64,000 nt of DNA from JOPF136 sp963773835 (GTDB taxonomy: Bacteria > Acidobacteriota > Terriglobia > Acidiferrales > UBA7541), in NCBI GenBank assembly GCA_963773835.1, contig CAVZCQ010000002.1, positions 635,945-699,944 of the forward strand, in the 5' to 3' direction. Position 1 is the first letter of the stretch; every line of letters starts with the position of its first letter. The notes below the pieces were generated by a model. The model had not been told where the DNA came from and searched no databases. It worked only from the letters and a program-made list of their open reading frames with translations. This document shows positions 24,132 through 31,765 of the stretch, in pieces. The translations under genes and the position numbers were made by a program.

Positions 24132-25436
24132 ATGATTCCCCGATACACGAGGGCGGAGATGGGCCGGCTGTGGAGCGATGAGCATCGCTTCGCGAAGTGG
24201 CTGGAAGTGGAGCTGGCCGCGACGGAGACGCTCGCTGCTGCGGGAATCGTGCCTGGGGCAGCGGCGGAGGCGCTCCGCGAGCGCGCGCGAGTGGACGTGA
24301 AACGCATCCACGAAGTGGAAGCGCGGGTGAAGCACGACGTGATCGCGTTTACGGTGGTCGTGGGCGAATCCGTGGGCGATGCGGAAGCGGCGCGGTGGCT
24401 GCATTACGGGCTCACTTCCAACGATGTGGTGGACACGGCGCAGGCGCTGGTGCTGCGTGACGCCTCGGCGCAGATCGAAGCAGGGCTGGCGGCGTTCGGG
24501 GAGGCGCTGCGGCGGCGCGCGTTCGAATTCAAAGACACGCCGCAAATCGGCCGGACACACGGGATTCATGCGGAGCCGATCACATTCGGCCTGAAACTGG
24601 CCATCTGGTATTCGGAGAACCAGCGCAACCTGGAACGGTTCCGTGCGGCGGCGCGGCAACTGGCGGTAGGGAAAATCTCCGGCGCGGTGGGTACGTGCGC
24701 GCATCTGGGGCCGGAGATCGAAGAGAAGATCTGCGCGCGGCTGGGGCTCGAGGCAGCGCCAATCTCGTCGCAGGTGCTGCAACGGGACCGGCACGCGCAG
24801 TACCTGGCAGCGCTGGCCATCATCGCCGCGTCGCTGGAAACCGCGGCGTTGGAAATCCGGCACCTGCAGCGCACCGAAGTGCGCGAGGCGGAAGAACCGT
24901 TTGCCGCGGGGCAGCGGGGCAGCTCGGCGATGCCGCACAAACGCAACCCAGTGAGCTGCGAGCAGGTGTGCGGGCTGGCGCGGCTGGTGAGGACGAATGC
25001 GCTGGCGGCGGTGGAGAACATGGCGCTGTGGCACGAGCGGGACATCTCGCACAGCTCGGTGGAACGGGTGATCCTGCCGGATTCGACGACGCTGGTGGAC
25101 TATCTGCTGGACCGAATGACGACGATCGTGAGGGACATGCGCGTCTTTCCGCACCGCATGAAGCACAACCTGGAGCTGACACAGGGTCTGGTGTTCTCCG
25201 GGCAACTCCTGCAAGACCTGGTGGAGGCAGGAGCGCCGCGGGAAGAGGCGTACAAATGGGTGCAGGAAAACGCGATGGCGGCGTGGGAACACGAGACGAG
25301 TTTCCGGGAGCGAGTGGCGGGGGACCCGCGGATCGCGCGCCATCTGTCCCACGAAGCGCTGGAACGGGCGTTTGACGTCGGGCGGCAGCTCCGCCACGTG
25401 GACGCGCTGTTCACGCGGGTGTTCGGAAGAAGCTAA
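24132..25436 (+). CDS. purB: Adenylosuccinate lyase
   Basis: A 434-residue member of the fumarase/aspartase superfamily, catalysing two steps of purine synthesis (SAICAR to AICAR, and adenylosuccinate to AMP) with release of fumarate. The signature GSSAMPHKRNPV with the catalytic serine loop is intact. Other family regions are also clear: RTHGIHAEP (catalytic His region) and LTSNDVVDTA. Length is normal for the short bacterial form. ATG 24132 fits the usual MIPRYTR start; the upstream in-frame stretch is not family-like. It is not in a pur operon here. Confidence 0.95.
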   Translation: MIPRYTRAEMGRLWSDEHRFAKWLEVELAATETLAAAGIVPGAAAEALRERARVDVKRIHEVEARVKHDVIAFTVVVGESVGDAEAARWLHYGLTSNDVVDTAQALVLRDASAQIEAGLAAFGEALRRRAFEFKDTPQIGRTHGIHAEPITFGLKLAIWYSENQRNLERFRAAARQLAVGKISGAVGTCAHLGPEIEEKICARLGLEAAPISSQVLQRDRHAQYLAALAIIAASLETAALEIRHLQRTEVREAEEPFAAGQRGSSAMPHKRNPVSCEQVCGLARLVRTNALAAVENMALWHERDISHSSVERVILPDSTTLVDYLLDRMTTIVRDMRVFPHRMKHNLELTQGLVFSGQLLQDLVEAGAPREEAYKWVQENAMAAWEHETSFRERVAGDPRIARHLSHEALERAFDVGRQLRHVDALFTRVFGRS

Positions 25437-25521
25437 ACCGTGGCCGGAGGACGACAGTCCCTGTCCGGGGGAGAGAAGCCGGTTAAACCTCCCGAGGGTT
25501 TCAGCCGAAGAAAATAATGGA

Positions 25522-26217
25522 ATGAAACTTCGTGTGCTGATAGTGGACGCGGACAAAGCGTCCTGCGACTCGATCCAGTCCGTGATGGCCGCCTCCAACC
25601 TGGAGGCGGTGGCGGAAACCAGCAGCAGCCGCGCTGCGGAATTCCTGCGAAAAGAAAAATACGACGCGCTGTTCCTGGAGCTGCACATGCCGTCGCCGGA
25701 CGGGCTGCAACTGGCGAAAATGGCGCGGAGTTCGGGGATGAACCGGCGGACGCCGATCATTATGGTTTCCGGGCAGAACGCGCCGGACTCGATGTCGCGG
25801 GCGTTTGAAGCCGGCGCAAATTTCTTCATCTTCAAACCCTTCGACCGCAGCCGGCTGATGCGCGTGCTTCGCGCGGCCCACGGCCCCATCGAGCGGGAGC
25901 GCCGCAGGTTCCAGCGCGTGGAAGTGTCGCGGCACGTGGCCGTGCAGTCCGGCGAGGAACAAGTGGAAGGAAACACGGTGGACTTGAGCCTGCAAGGCAT
26001 GCTCGTCGAAGCGCCGCGCAGCTTTCCCGTCGGCAGCCAGGTGAAAATCCGCCTGGTGCTCGCCGCCGGCCAGAGGCCGGTGAGCGGAACCGGAAAAGTG
26101 GTGCGGCAGGCGGGTCCGAACCGCATGGGAATCGAGCTGGATGGGCTGACCGGCGACGATGCCGAACGCCTGCAGACGTTCCTGCTACCGCTGATTCTGA
26201 AGTCGGTGGGAGAGTGA
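25522..26217 (+). CDS. Receiver-PilZ protein with Glu at the phosphorylation site
   Basis: A 231-residue protein: receiver domain (about 1-120) and PilZ domain (about 122-230). The receiver keeps the acidic pocket (DADK), Ser83 and Lys105 (FKPF), but the phosphoacceptor aspartate is replaced by Glu53 (LFLELHMPSPDG), so it may be locked in an activated-like state or respond to another signal. The PilZ domain has RxxxR (RRFQR) and DxSxxG (DLSLQG), so it should bind c-di-GMP. ATG 25522 is chosen at the start of the receiver fold. No histidine kinase is nearby. Likely a c-di-GMP effector acting by protein contact. Confidence 0.85.
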   Translation: MKLRVLIVDADKASCDSIQSVMAASNLEAVAETSSSRAAEFLRKEKYDALFLELHMPSPDGLQLAKMARSSGMNRRTPIIMVSGQNAPDSMSRAFEAGANFFIFKPFDRSRLMRVLRAAHGPIERERRRFQRVEVSRHVAVQSGEEQVEGNTVDLSLQGMLVEAPRSFPVGSQVKIRLVLAAGQRPVSGTGKVVRQAGPNRMGIELDGLTGDDAERLQTFLLPLILKSVGE

Positions 26218-26332
26218 GAAGGGGCCAGGGTCAGAAACACCCTCCAGCGGACGGCGGGCAAGCACTGGCCGTAGCTACCGGCGAACCAGCCAGAATAGGC
26301 AGGAACCCACGACGCGCCGGGTGCGTTCAGGA

Positions 26333-26354
26333 GCGCAGCCAGGAGTGGCTGCGC
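26333..26354 (-). repeat. REP-family hairpin with compensatory changes near efp stop
   Basis: On the minus strand arms GCGCAGCCA and TGGCTGCGC flank the loop CTCC, preceded by GTGG. Size, loop and flank match the REP units at 3873-7430 (GCACAGTCA, CTCT), with paired changes that keep the stem. It starts 8 bases after the efp stop and may also act as a terminator. A decayed relative of the unit at 40143 is visible near 26225-26280. Confidence 0.6.
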
Positions 26355-26362
26355 CACATGGA

Positions 26363-26923
26363 CTACTGAGCGCGCTGGACGTAGCGGCCTTCCGAGGTGT
26401 CCACACGTACGCGATCGCCGTTGTTGATGAACGGCGGGACGCTAATCACCAGTCCGGTCTCCAGCTTTGCCGGCTTCATCACCGCGCTGGCTGTAGCTTT
26501 CTGCATCGTAGGCTCAGTATCCAGCACTACAAGGTCCACCGTGTCCGGAAGGATGACTCCCATCGGCTTCCCCTCGTAATATTCCAGCTTCAGGTGGATG
26601 CCGGGCAGCAGGTAGTCCACCGCATCGCCGAGCACATCGCGGCCCAGGTGGATCTGCTCGAAGTTTTCGACGTTCATGAAATGCCAACCGCCGCTGTCGG
26701 CGTAGAGATATTCATATTCGATTTCGTCGAGAATGGCGCGCTCCACAAATTCCTCGGCGCGGAACCGGTAGTCGATGATGGCGCCGGATTTGAGGTTGCG
26801 GAGGCGGGTGGCCATGGCGCCGCGTTTGTTACCGGGCGTGCGGTGATCCACGGTAAAGACGGTGTAGAGGTCTCCCTCGAACTGGATCACCATTCCCGGG
26901 CGCAATTGTGTTGCTTTGACCAT
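26363..26923 (-). CDS. efp: Translation elongation factor P
   Basis: A 186-residue factor with three beta-barrel domains that relieves ribosome stalling at polyproline stretches. N-terminal KOW-like domain (MVKATQLRPGMVI), central OB domain and C-terminal OB domain (ATASAVMKPAKLETGL) are all present at normal length. The loop that reaches the peptidyl-transferase centre reads RTPGNKRG instead of the E. coli KPGKG, with Lys33/Arg34 at the tip; no epmA or earP modification gene is nearby. The start ATG is clear. The gene is divergent from a STAS gene across a 366-bp gap. Confidence 0.94.
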   Translation of the reverse strand: MVKATQLRPGMVIQFEGDLYTVFTVDHRTPGNKRGAMATRLRNLKSGAIIDYRFRAEEFVERAILDEIEYEYLYADSGGWHFMNVENFEQIHLGRDVLGDAVDYLLPGIHLKLEYYEGKPMGVILPDTVDLVVLDTEPTMQKATASAVMKPAKLETGLVISVPPFINNGDRVRVDTSEGRYVQRAQ

Positions 26924-27289
26924 TTGCCAGACTCCTCGAAATCAGGTGGAACCGCAGACCCCCAACCGCCGGAAACAACGAGCGGGTCACGGCCCGCCAG
27001 TTGCGGACCGTAATCGGTGCTGCTGCGGCAGGCCGTCGCGATTGCCGGTGGGGCTATCGAGACGGAAGGCGCGGGCGCCCCGAAGCTTCGGGACGCCCGG
27101 CCCGGAACAAATACTATAGCGCGGACCGGCCCATCTCCGCCACCTCGTGCTGCCCGCCAGCCGCTCCGGCGCCGCGCGCGAGGCATCGGCCCGGTCTGCG
27201 TGGGGCGCAGGCTTCGCTTGCTTCTGGATGCCGCTGTGGAGTAGTTTGTGGGACTGCTCTCCCCGGTGCGGGGCGGGCCAGGAGGCGCT
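26924..27289. other. 366-bp divergent intergenic region
   Basis: This gap separates efp (minus) from the STAS gene (plus). It holds a 14-bp palindrome CCCGAAGCTTCGGG at 27079-27092, flanked by GGGCG/CGCCC arms that extend it into a strong hairpin. It also holds TATAGT on the minus strand near 27114-27119, a possible -10 element for efp. No gene is supported. Confidence 0.4.
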
Positions 27290-27637
27290 GTGTCGGAACA
27301 CGCCCGCTTCAACGTTCGGTTTGTCGATAAAGGTGTCATTCTGGATGTCCAGGGCCCGGTGCGGCTCGGCGAGACCGAGCAGGCCCTGCGCGAGAAGGTG
27401 CAGGAGTTGGTGGCCGCCGGCAACCGCAATATCGCCGTGAATCTGGCAGGAGTGACCATGCTGGACAGTTCGGGGATCGGAGCCATGGTACGTTCGTTTA
27501 CGTCCGTAAATCGCAGCGGCGGAAAATTCGTGATCTTTTCGCCCACGAAAATGATTCGCCAGACGCTGAAAATGGTGCGTCTGGACACCATCCTTTCCAT
27601 CTACGACGACGAAGCCGCCGCTCTCGCCGCGCTCTAG
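27290..27637 (+). CDS. STAS-domain anti-sigma factor antagonist
   Basis: A 115-residue single STAS domain protein of the SpoIIAA/RsbV type. Such proteins bind anti-sigma kinases when dephosphorylated and so free a sigma factor. The phosphorylatable serine lies in LDSSGIGAMV. GTG 27290 is chosen because AGGAGG stands 5 bases before it; the longer frame from 27248 has no ribosome site. No partner kinase gene is adjacent. The PP2C phosphatase at 29323 and the second STAS protein at 38262 are possible members of the same switch. Confidence 0.85.
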   Translation: MSEHARFNVRFVDKGVILDVQGPVRLGETEQALREKVQELVAAGNRNIAVNLAGVTMLDSSGIGAMVRSFTSVNRSGGKFVIFSPTKMIRQTLKMVRLDTILSIYDDEAAALAAL

Positions 27638-27741
27638 CTGCCTGCCGGAACGCGAGTGGCGGAACGAGGAAATCCGCTCATCGCCCGATGTGACCCATGA
27701 TTCGTGCCGCTGTGCGGCGGCGTGTGCGCGAGGAGGAAACC

Positions 27742-28092
27742 ATGGCGGATTCGCTGAAGGACTGGAACGCGTTTCGCGCAGAGATGAACGAGGAAATCGT
27801 CGGCTGCGGGCATCTGGGCGTGAAGCGATTTTTCGCGCTGGATCACCAGGCCTACGAGCCGGGGGCTCTGGACACGAAGACGAAGGAGCTGCTGGGACTG
27901 GTAGCCTCGTGCGTGCTGCGCTGCGACGACTGCATCACCTACCACGTGGTCCGCTGCGGCGAAGTGGGATGGAAACGCGCGGAAGTGATTGACGCGCTGA
28001 ACGTGGCGCTGGTTGTGGGCGGCTCGATCACCATCCCGCATGTGCGGCGCGCGTTTGGGCGCATGCGCGAGGTGGACGGGCTGGCGCCGTAG
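27742..28092 (+). CDS. AhpD-like / carboxymuconolactone decarboxylase family protein
   Basis: A 116-residue protein of the all-helical AhpD/CMD fold. The redox-active CxxC and nearby histidine are present (CDDCITYH), as in AhpD-type peroxidase reductases. These proteins work as small thiol oxidoreductases in peroxide defence or as decarboxylases; the CxxC favours the redox role. ATG 27742 has a perfect AGGAGGAA ribosome site, so the in-frame extension to 27697 is not used. It follows the STAS gene by 104 bp on the same strand. The partner peroxidase is not in the window. Confidence 0.8.
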   Translation: MADSLKDWNAFRAEMNEEIVGCGHLGVKRFFALDHQAYEPGALDTKTKELLGLVASCVLRCDDCITYHVVRCGEVGWKRAEVIDALNVALVVGGSITIPHVRRAFGRMREVDGLAP

Positions 28093-28262
28093 CGCCTGCA
28101 ATTGAGGGAATGTTTACCCCCTGCGCACTTCGAACTCGGACCCCGCGGCCTTCGAGTGTCTTTTTCCGCTGTTCCTGCATCTAATGGAGTGACCGATTCA
28201 AAGCAACAAATCTTTAACGCGGCAGCAAATCTTCCCTGACATAAAATGGAGATTGGAAAGCC

Positions 28263-29093
28263 ATGAGTGAGACGCCGGTGAAGAACTATCTTTTCGCGAG
28301 CGACTTCGACCAGACGTTGACGTTCAACGATTCGGGATACGTGTTGAGCGAGATCGTGGGAATTCCGACCGAGGAATTCAAGCGCAAGGCCAACGGGATG
28401 GCCAAACTGAACCTGGTGCAGCAGGGCGCGGAACTGGCCTATCTGCTGCTCCACGACCCCGAATTCAAGTCGCGGGTGCGCCGGGAACATTTGTACGAAG
28501 TGGGAAAGCGCATTCGGCTGAAGGACAACATCGGACTGCTGTACGAGATTCTGGACCATGGGATCCCTGGATATCACTTCGAGTTTTCCATCCTTTCCGC
28601 CGCACCGGTGGAGGTGATCCAGTCGGCGCTGGAGGGTATCGTGCCGGCCGAGCGGATTTACGGCACGGAATTCAGCTACACCAGTACCGGTGAGGTGGAT
28701 ACGATCCTGCGGGCCACGGCCGGCTTCGGGAAGGTGAGCGTGCTCGACCGGCTTCAGGAAGAGCTCCAGATCGGGCCGGACCACGTGATCTATGCGGGCG
28801 ACGGCAGCTCCGACATCCACGTGATGCTGCACGTGAACGCGCGGGACGGATTCACGATCTCGGTGTCGGAAACGCGGCGGGTAGCCAACATCGCGCAGCG
28901 AACGGTGCTGGGGAACAATGCGATCGTGGTGCTCGTCCCGATCCTGGAAAAAATCGTGGGCTGGCAGCGCCCGCAAATCCGCAACTTCCTCGAGTCCTAC
29001 GGCTTTTTGACGCAGGAATGGGACAGCGTCCGCACTGATTGGCTCACGCTCCGGCCCGCTCTCAACGAGCCGTCCAAGGTAGCCAGCGCTTAA
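28263..29093 (+). CDS. HAD-superfamily phosphatase (phosphoserine-phosphatase-like)
   Basis: A 276-residue HAD hydrolase. Motif I is DFDQT (Asp14 and Asp16), motif II is in SILSAAP, and motif IV is GDGSSD. The long helical cap between motifs I and II is as in the phosphoserine phosphatase group. The substrate is unknown; the DFDQT with a Gln is typical of PSP-like and pyridoxal/thiamine phosphatases. The ATG is preceded by GGAGATTGGAAAG. The gene stands alone after the AhpD-like gene. Confidence 0.8.
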   Translation: MSETPVKNYLFASDFDQTLTFNDSGYVLSEIVGIPTEEFKRKANGMAKLNLVQQGAELAYLLLHDPEFKSRVRREHLYEVGKRIRLKDNIGLLYEILDHGIPGYHFEFSILSAAPVEVIQSALEGIVPAERIYGTEFSYTSTGEVDTILRATAGFGKVSVLDRLQEELQIGPDHVIYAGDGSSDIHVMLHVNARDGFTISVSETRRVANIAQRTVLGNNAIVVLVPILEKIVGWQRPQIRNFLESYGFLTQEWDSVRTDWLTLRPALNEPSKVASA

Positions 29094-29237
29094 TCCTGTT
29101 TTCTCCCCGCCCGCCATGTGCCCGTACTGAGCGTTCAGTAGAATTTCCCGCGAACGATTGCCGGTCGCCGCAGAGTAAGAACAGTGCGACACCGCCCTGG
29201 CTGGGCCATGCGCCCCTGGTTGGTACCCTCCTATCCA

Positions 29238-29266
29238 TGTCGATTCTCTGCCGTTCGTACGTCGTA
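29238..29266 (+). promoter_or_regulatory. ECF42-type promoter P1, upstream of PP2C phosphatase
   Basis: TGTCGA (29238-29243), a 16-base spacer and CGTCGTA (29260-29266). The same two boxes with the same spacer occur at 30109 and 31319. It ends 56 bases before the phosphatase ATG. Confidence 0.75.
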
Positions 29267-29322
29267 CAGTTGAAAGACGACGAGCATGGCGCACCCCATC
29301 GGAGGGCTCAGGAGGGCCGGCA

Positions 29323-30120
29323 ATGCTTCCCGCACTTGAAAACGAGATGGCGGAGGGGCGCGAGGCCCTGGATGCGCGCCTGGCGAGGGAGGTGCAGGCA
29401 GGGTTGTTCCCCCGGCGTTTCCCGCGCCTCGAGTCCCTCTCGTACGCAGGGCTTTCGCGGCCGGCTGGGCTGGTGGGCGGGGATTACTACGACTTTCTGG
29501 ACCTGGGGCGGGGGTACCTGGGAGTGGTGGTCGGCGACGTATCGGGAAAGGGAGTTGCGGCCGCGATGCTGATGGCGAATTTGCAGGCACACGTGCGCAG
29601 CCAGTGCGCGCTGGCGCTGGAAGACCTGGGCAGCCTGCTGCGGGCGGTGAACCGGATGTTTCTGGAGAGCACGCTGGCGGTCCGCTACGCGACGGTGTTC
29701 TTCGGGGAATACCGCGATGCGGACAGGCGGCTGCGCTACGTCAATTGCGGGCATCCCGCGGCCCTGGTGTGCCACCCGGACGGGGCCATGGAGCGGCTGG
29801 GGGCCACGGCCACGGTGCTGGGGCTCGGGGACGATTGGGATTGCGAGATTGGAGAAAAGCGGCTCGCGCCTGGTGCTAGGCTGCTCGTTTACACCGATGG
29901 GGTGACGGAGGCGACGAACGAGCGTGGCGAGGAGTTTGGGGAGCAACGGCTGGCCGAACTCTTGGGCGCGGCCCGGCAGATGCCGGCGGAAGGATGGCTC
30001 GAGTCCATGTTGGAGGGAGCACGGCGATTTGCCGGCCAGGAGTTTAAGGACGACGTGACGCTGGTGGGGGCGTGCGGCGTGAATGCAGGAGGGATAAAAG
30101 CCAGGGGGTGTCGATATTAG
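29323..30120 (+). CDS. RsbU/SpoIIE-type PP2C serine phosphatase
   Basis: A 265-residue PPM-family phosphatase with a short N-terminal helix and no sensor domain. Metal motifs GGDYYDF, GDVSGKGVAAA and YTDGVTEA are intact. Such enzymes dephosphorylate STAS antagonists in partner-switching circuits. STAS proteins at 27290 and 38262 are candidate substrates. An ECF42-type promoter upstream puts it under the sigma factor encoded at 31766, together with the DinB-like and DGPF genes. ATG 29323 has AGGAGGG at good distance. The next promoter (30109) overlaps its 3' end. Confidence 0.87.
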   Translation: MLPALENEMAEGREALDARLAREVQAGLFPRRFPRLESLSYAGLSRPAGLVGGDYYDFLDLGRGYLGVVVGDVSGKGVAAAMLMANLQAHVRSQCALALEDLGSLLRAVNRMFLESTLAVRYATVFFGEYRDADRRLRYVNCGHPAALVCHPDGAMERLGATATVLGLGDDWDCEIGEKRLAPGARLLVYTDGVTEATNERGEEFGEQRLAELLGAARQMPAEGWLESMLEGARRFAGQEFKDDVTLVGACGVNAGGIKARGCRY

Positions 30121-30137
30121 GCGGGTCGAACGTCGTA
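30109..30137 (+). promoter_or_regulatory. ECF42-type promoter P2, upstream of DinB-like gene
   Basis: TGTCGA (30109-30114), 16-base spacer, CGTCGTA (30131-30137). It overlaps the last codons of the phosphatase gene and ends 55 bases before the DinB-like ATG. Confidence 0.75.
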
Positions 30138-30192
30138 CCAGTGAGAGGGGCGGATGGAACCCCCGCTGAGAGGGTGCGAAAGGAGACAGTCG

Positions 30193-30768
30193 ATGGAACA
30201 CAGCACACTGGCCGAGACAATTCCGTCTGCGAGGCTGACTTTCGAGGAACGCGAGCACGCGGAACGGTATCTGGCCGCGACGCGCGACCTCCTGGTGGAG
30301 TCGTTGAAGGGACTTTCCGCCGCGCAATGGAATTTCAAGCCTGCACCGGACCGCTGGTCAATTGCGGAGGTCATGGGCCACATCGCGATCGTCGAGAGCC
30401 GCGTGCAGGAAATCGTCGGCAACATGGCGCAAGCGCCGGCCGATGCCCTGGATCGCGATATCAAACAGGTGGACGCATTCGTCCTGGCGGTGATTCCGAT
30501 GCGACACCCGAAATACAAAGCGCCAGAGCATGTGTCTCCCGCCGCGGGGAGTACGGGGAGCGAGACGCTCGAGAAGTTTCTGCGCAGCCGGCTGCAGACC
30601 GAGGAGTTGCTTCGCTGCTCGCCGAACCTTCGCGGGCGGGTGCTGCCGCATCCTGTGTTTGGCCCGTGGGACGGGTATCAATGGATTCTGGCTGCGGGCG
30701 GACACTGCGCGCGGCATACGGGACAGATCCTGGAGGTCAAAGAGGATCCGAACTTCCCGGGGAACTGA
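30193..30768 (+). CDS. DinB-like superfamily protein
   Basis: A 191-residue DinB/YfiT-like four-helix bundle protein. The helix with WSIAEVMGHIAIVE and the later HCARHTGQI segment supply the His residues that bind a metal in this fold. Members are thiol-dependent transferases or stress proteins; the reaction here is unknown. ATG 30193 has AAAGGAG 8 bases upstream; the 13-residue extension to 30154 is not used. It lies between two ECF42-type promoters and shares P2 with the following DGPF gene, so it is part of the sigma regulon. Confidence 0.78.
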   Translation: MEHSTLAETIPSARLTFEEREHAERYLAATRDLLVESLKGLSAAQWNFKPAPDRWSIAEVMGHIAIVESRVQEIVGNMAQAPADALDRDIKQVDAFVLAVIPMRHPKYKAPEHVSPAAGSTGSETLEKFLRSRLQTEELLRCSPNLRGRVLPHPVFGPWDGYQWILAAGGHCARHTGQILEVKEDPNFPGN

Positions 30769-30833
30769 AGATCTGGAGATCGTTTGAAACACGGCGCAGG
30801 GCGAACGCCCTGGGCTGTACGAGGAGGATGGCA

Positions 30834-31256
30834 ATGCGTTACATGCTGCTGGTGTATTCGAGAGAGACGGATATGGCGCGGGCTTCAAAGGAGGAGGAGG
30901 AAAGAATTCGCGAAGGACACCTTACGGTGATGACGGAGACAGCGGAGCGAGGAATCTTCCGCGGGGCGGAGCCGCTAAAGCCCACGAGCACGGCGACCAC
31001 GGTGCGCGTGCAAGGCGGAAAGCCGCTGATTACCGACGGGCCGTTTGCGGAAACGAAAGAGCAACTCGCCGGGTATTACATCCTGGACTGCAAGGATCTG
31101 GACGAGGCGATTGGATGGGCCGCGAAGATCCCCACAGCGTGCAAGGGCGGCGAAGGATGCATTGAAATCCGGCCAATCATTCCGATCCCCCAGCCGGGAT
31201 CGCCGGAATTTGGCAAGCCCGGATCCGTGCCGAGCCGGTTCAGCCGCGCGGGATAA
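30834..31256 (+). CDS. DGPF/YCII-family protein (first copy)
   Basis: A 140-residue YCII-related protein with the hallmark DGPFAETKE (68-76) and a ferredoxin-like alpha/beta fold. DGPF proteins are the standard neighbours of ECF42 sigma factors; their biochemical role is not settled. This copy has a C-terminal Pro/Ser tail not present in the second. ATG 30834 lies 6 bases after GAGGAGG; ATG 30828 touches it directly and is less likely. It has no ECF42 box of its own and probably reads from the DinB-like gene, 65 bp upstream. Confidence 0.85.
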   Translation: MRYMLLVYSRETDMARASKEEEERIREGHLTVMTETAERGIFRGAEPLKPTSTATTVRVQGGKPLITDGPFAETKEQLAGYYILDCKDLDEAIGWAAKIPTACKGGEGCIEIRPIIPIPQPGSPEFGKPGSVPSRFSRAG

Positions 31257-31318
31257 AAGGCCGAAGCGGGCACGCGGCGGAGCGCTCTGCAGTGAAATGC
31301 TAAGAGGAGCGGCGGCGC

Positions 31319-31347
31319 TGTCGAATTCGGACGGCTCGCGCGTCGTA
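31319..31347 (+). promoter_or_regulatory. ECF42-type promoter P3, upstream of second DGPF gene and sigma factor
   Basis: TGTCGA (31319-31324), 16-base spacer, CGTCGTA (31341-31347), ending 19 bases before the DGPF ATG. The sigma gene lies downstream in the same unit, which would give autoregulation. Confidence 0.78.
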
Positions 31348-31366
31348 GGGATGGGAGGAAACCACA

Positions 31367-31711
31367 ATGGAATATCTGCTGCTGATTTACGAAGATGAGA
31401 AGCGCTGGGCGCGCATGGACAAGGGTGCGATCGACAAAGAGGTAACCGAGTACCATGCCTTCGGGAAGGCGCACGCCGCGGCCATCAAGGGAGGCAACGC
31501 GCTCCAGCCCACGCCCACTGCCGCAACCGTCCGCGTGCGGAAGGAAAAGCAACTGGTGACCGACGGGCCCTTCGCAGAGACCAAGGAACAGCTCGGTGGA
31601 TTCTATCTGATCGAAGCAAAGGACCGCGACGAAGCAGTGGCCATGGCATCAAAGATTCCCGGGGCGCGCTTCGGGTCCATCGAGGTGCGGCCCATCATGA
31701 AGTTCTCGTAG
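31367..31711 (+). CDS. DGPF/YCII-family protein (second copy)
   Basis: A 114-residue protein with DGPFAETKE at 66-74 and the same fold as the product of 30834-31256, with which it shares the segments following this motif. It is shorter and lacks the tail. GGGAGGAAACC precedes the ATG. The sigma factor gene starts 54 bp after its stop, so the two are very likely co-transcribed from promoter P3. Confidence 0.88.
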   Translation: MEYLLLIYEDEKRWARMDKGAIDKEVTEYHAFGKAHAAAIKGGNALQPTPTAATVRVRKEKQLVTDGPFAETKEQLGGFYLIEAKDRDEAVAMASKIPGARFGSIEVRPIMKFS

Positions 31712-31765
31712 CTCCGCTCGCGCGGCGCAGAGGGGTGGAGTGGCGGAGGCGGGCGCGCTGCGGCG

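Noticed and set aside
23187..26357. Open frame of 1056 codons on the minus strand
   Set aside because: Antisense to the MBL protein, purB and receiver-PilZ genes; no domain seen.
30138..30192. TPP-riboswitch-like CTGAGAGGG segment before the DinB-like gene
   Set aside because: Only the short CTGAGA core is present; the second conserved half of the aptamer is missing and the gene is not a thiamine gene.
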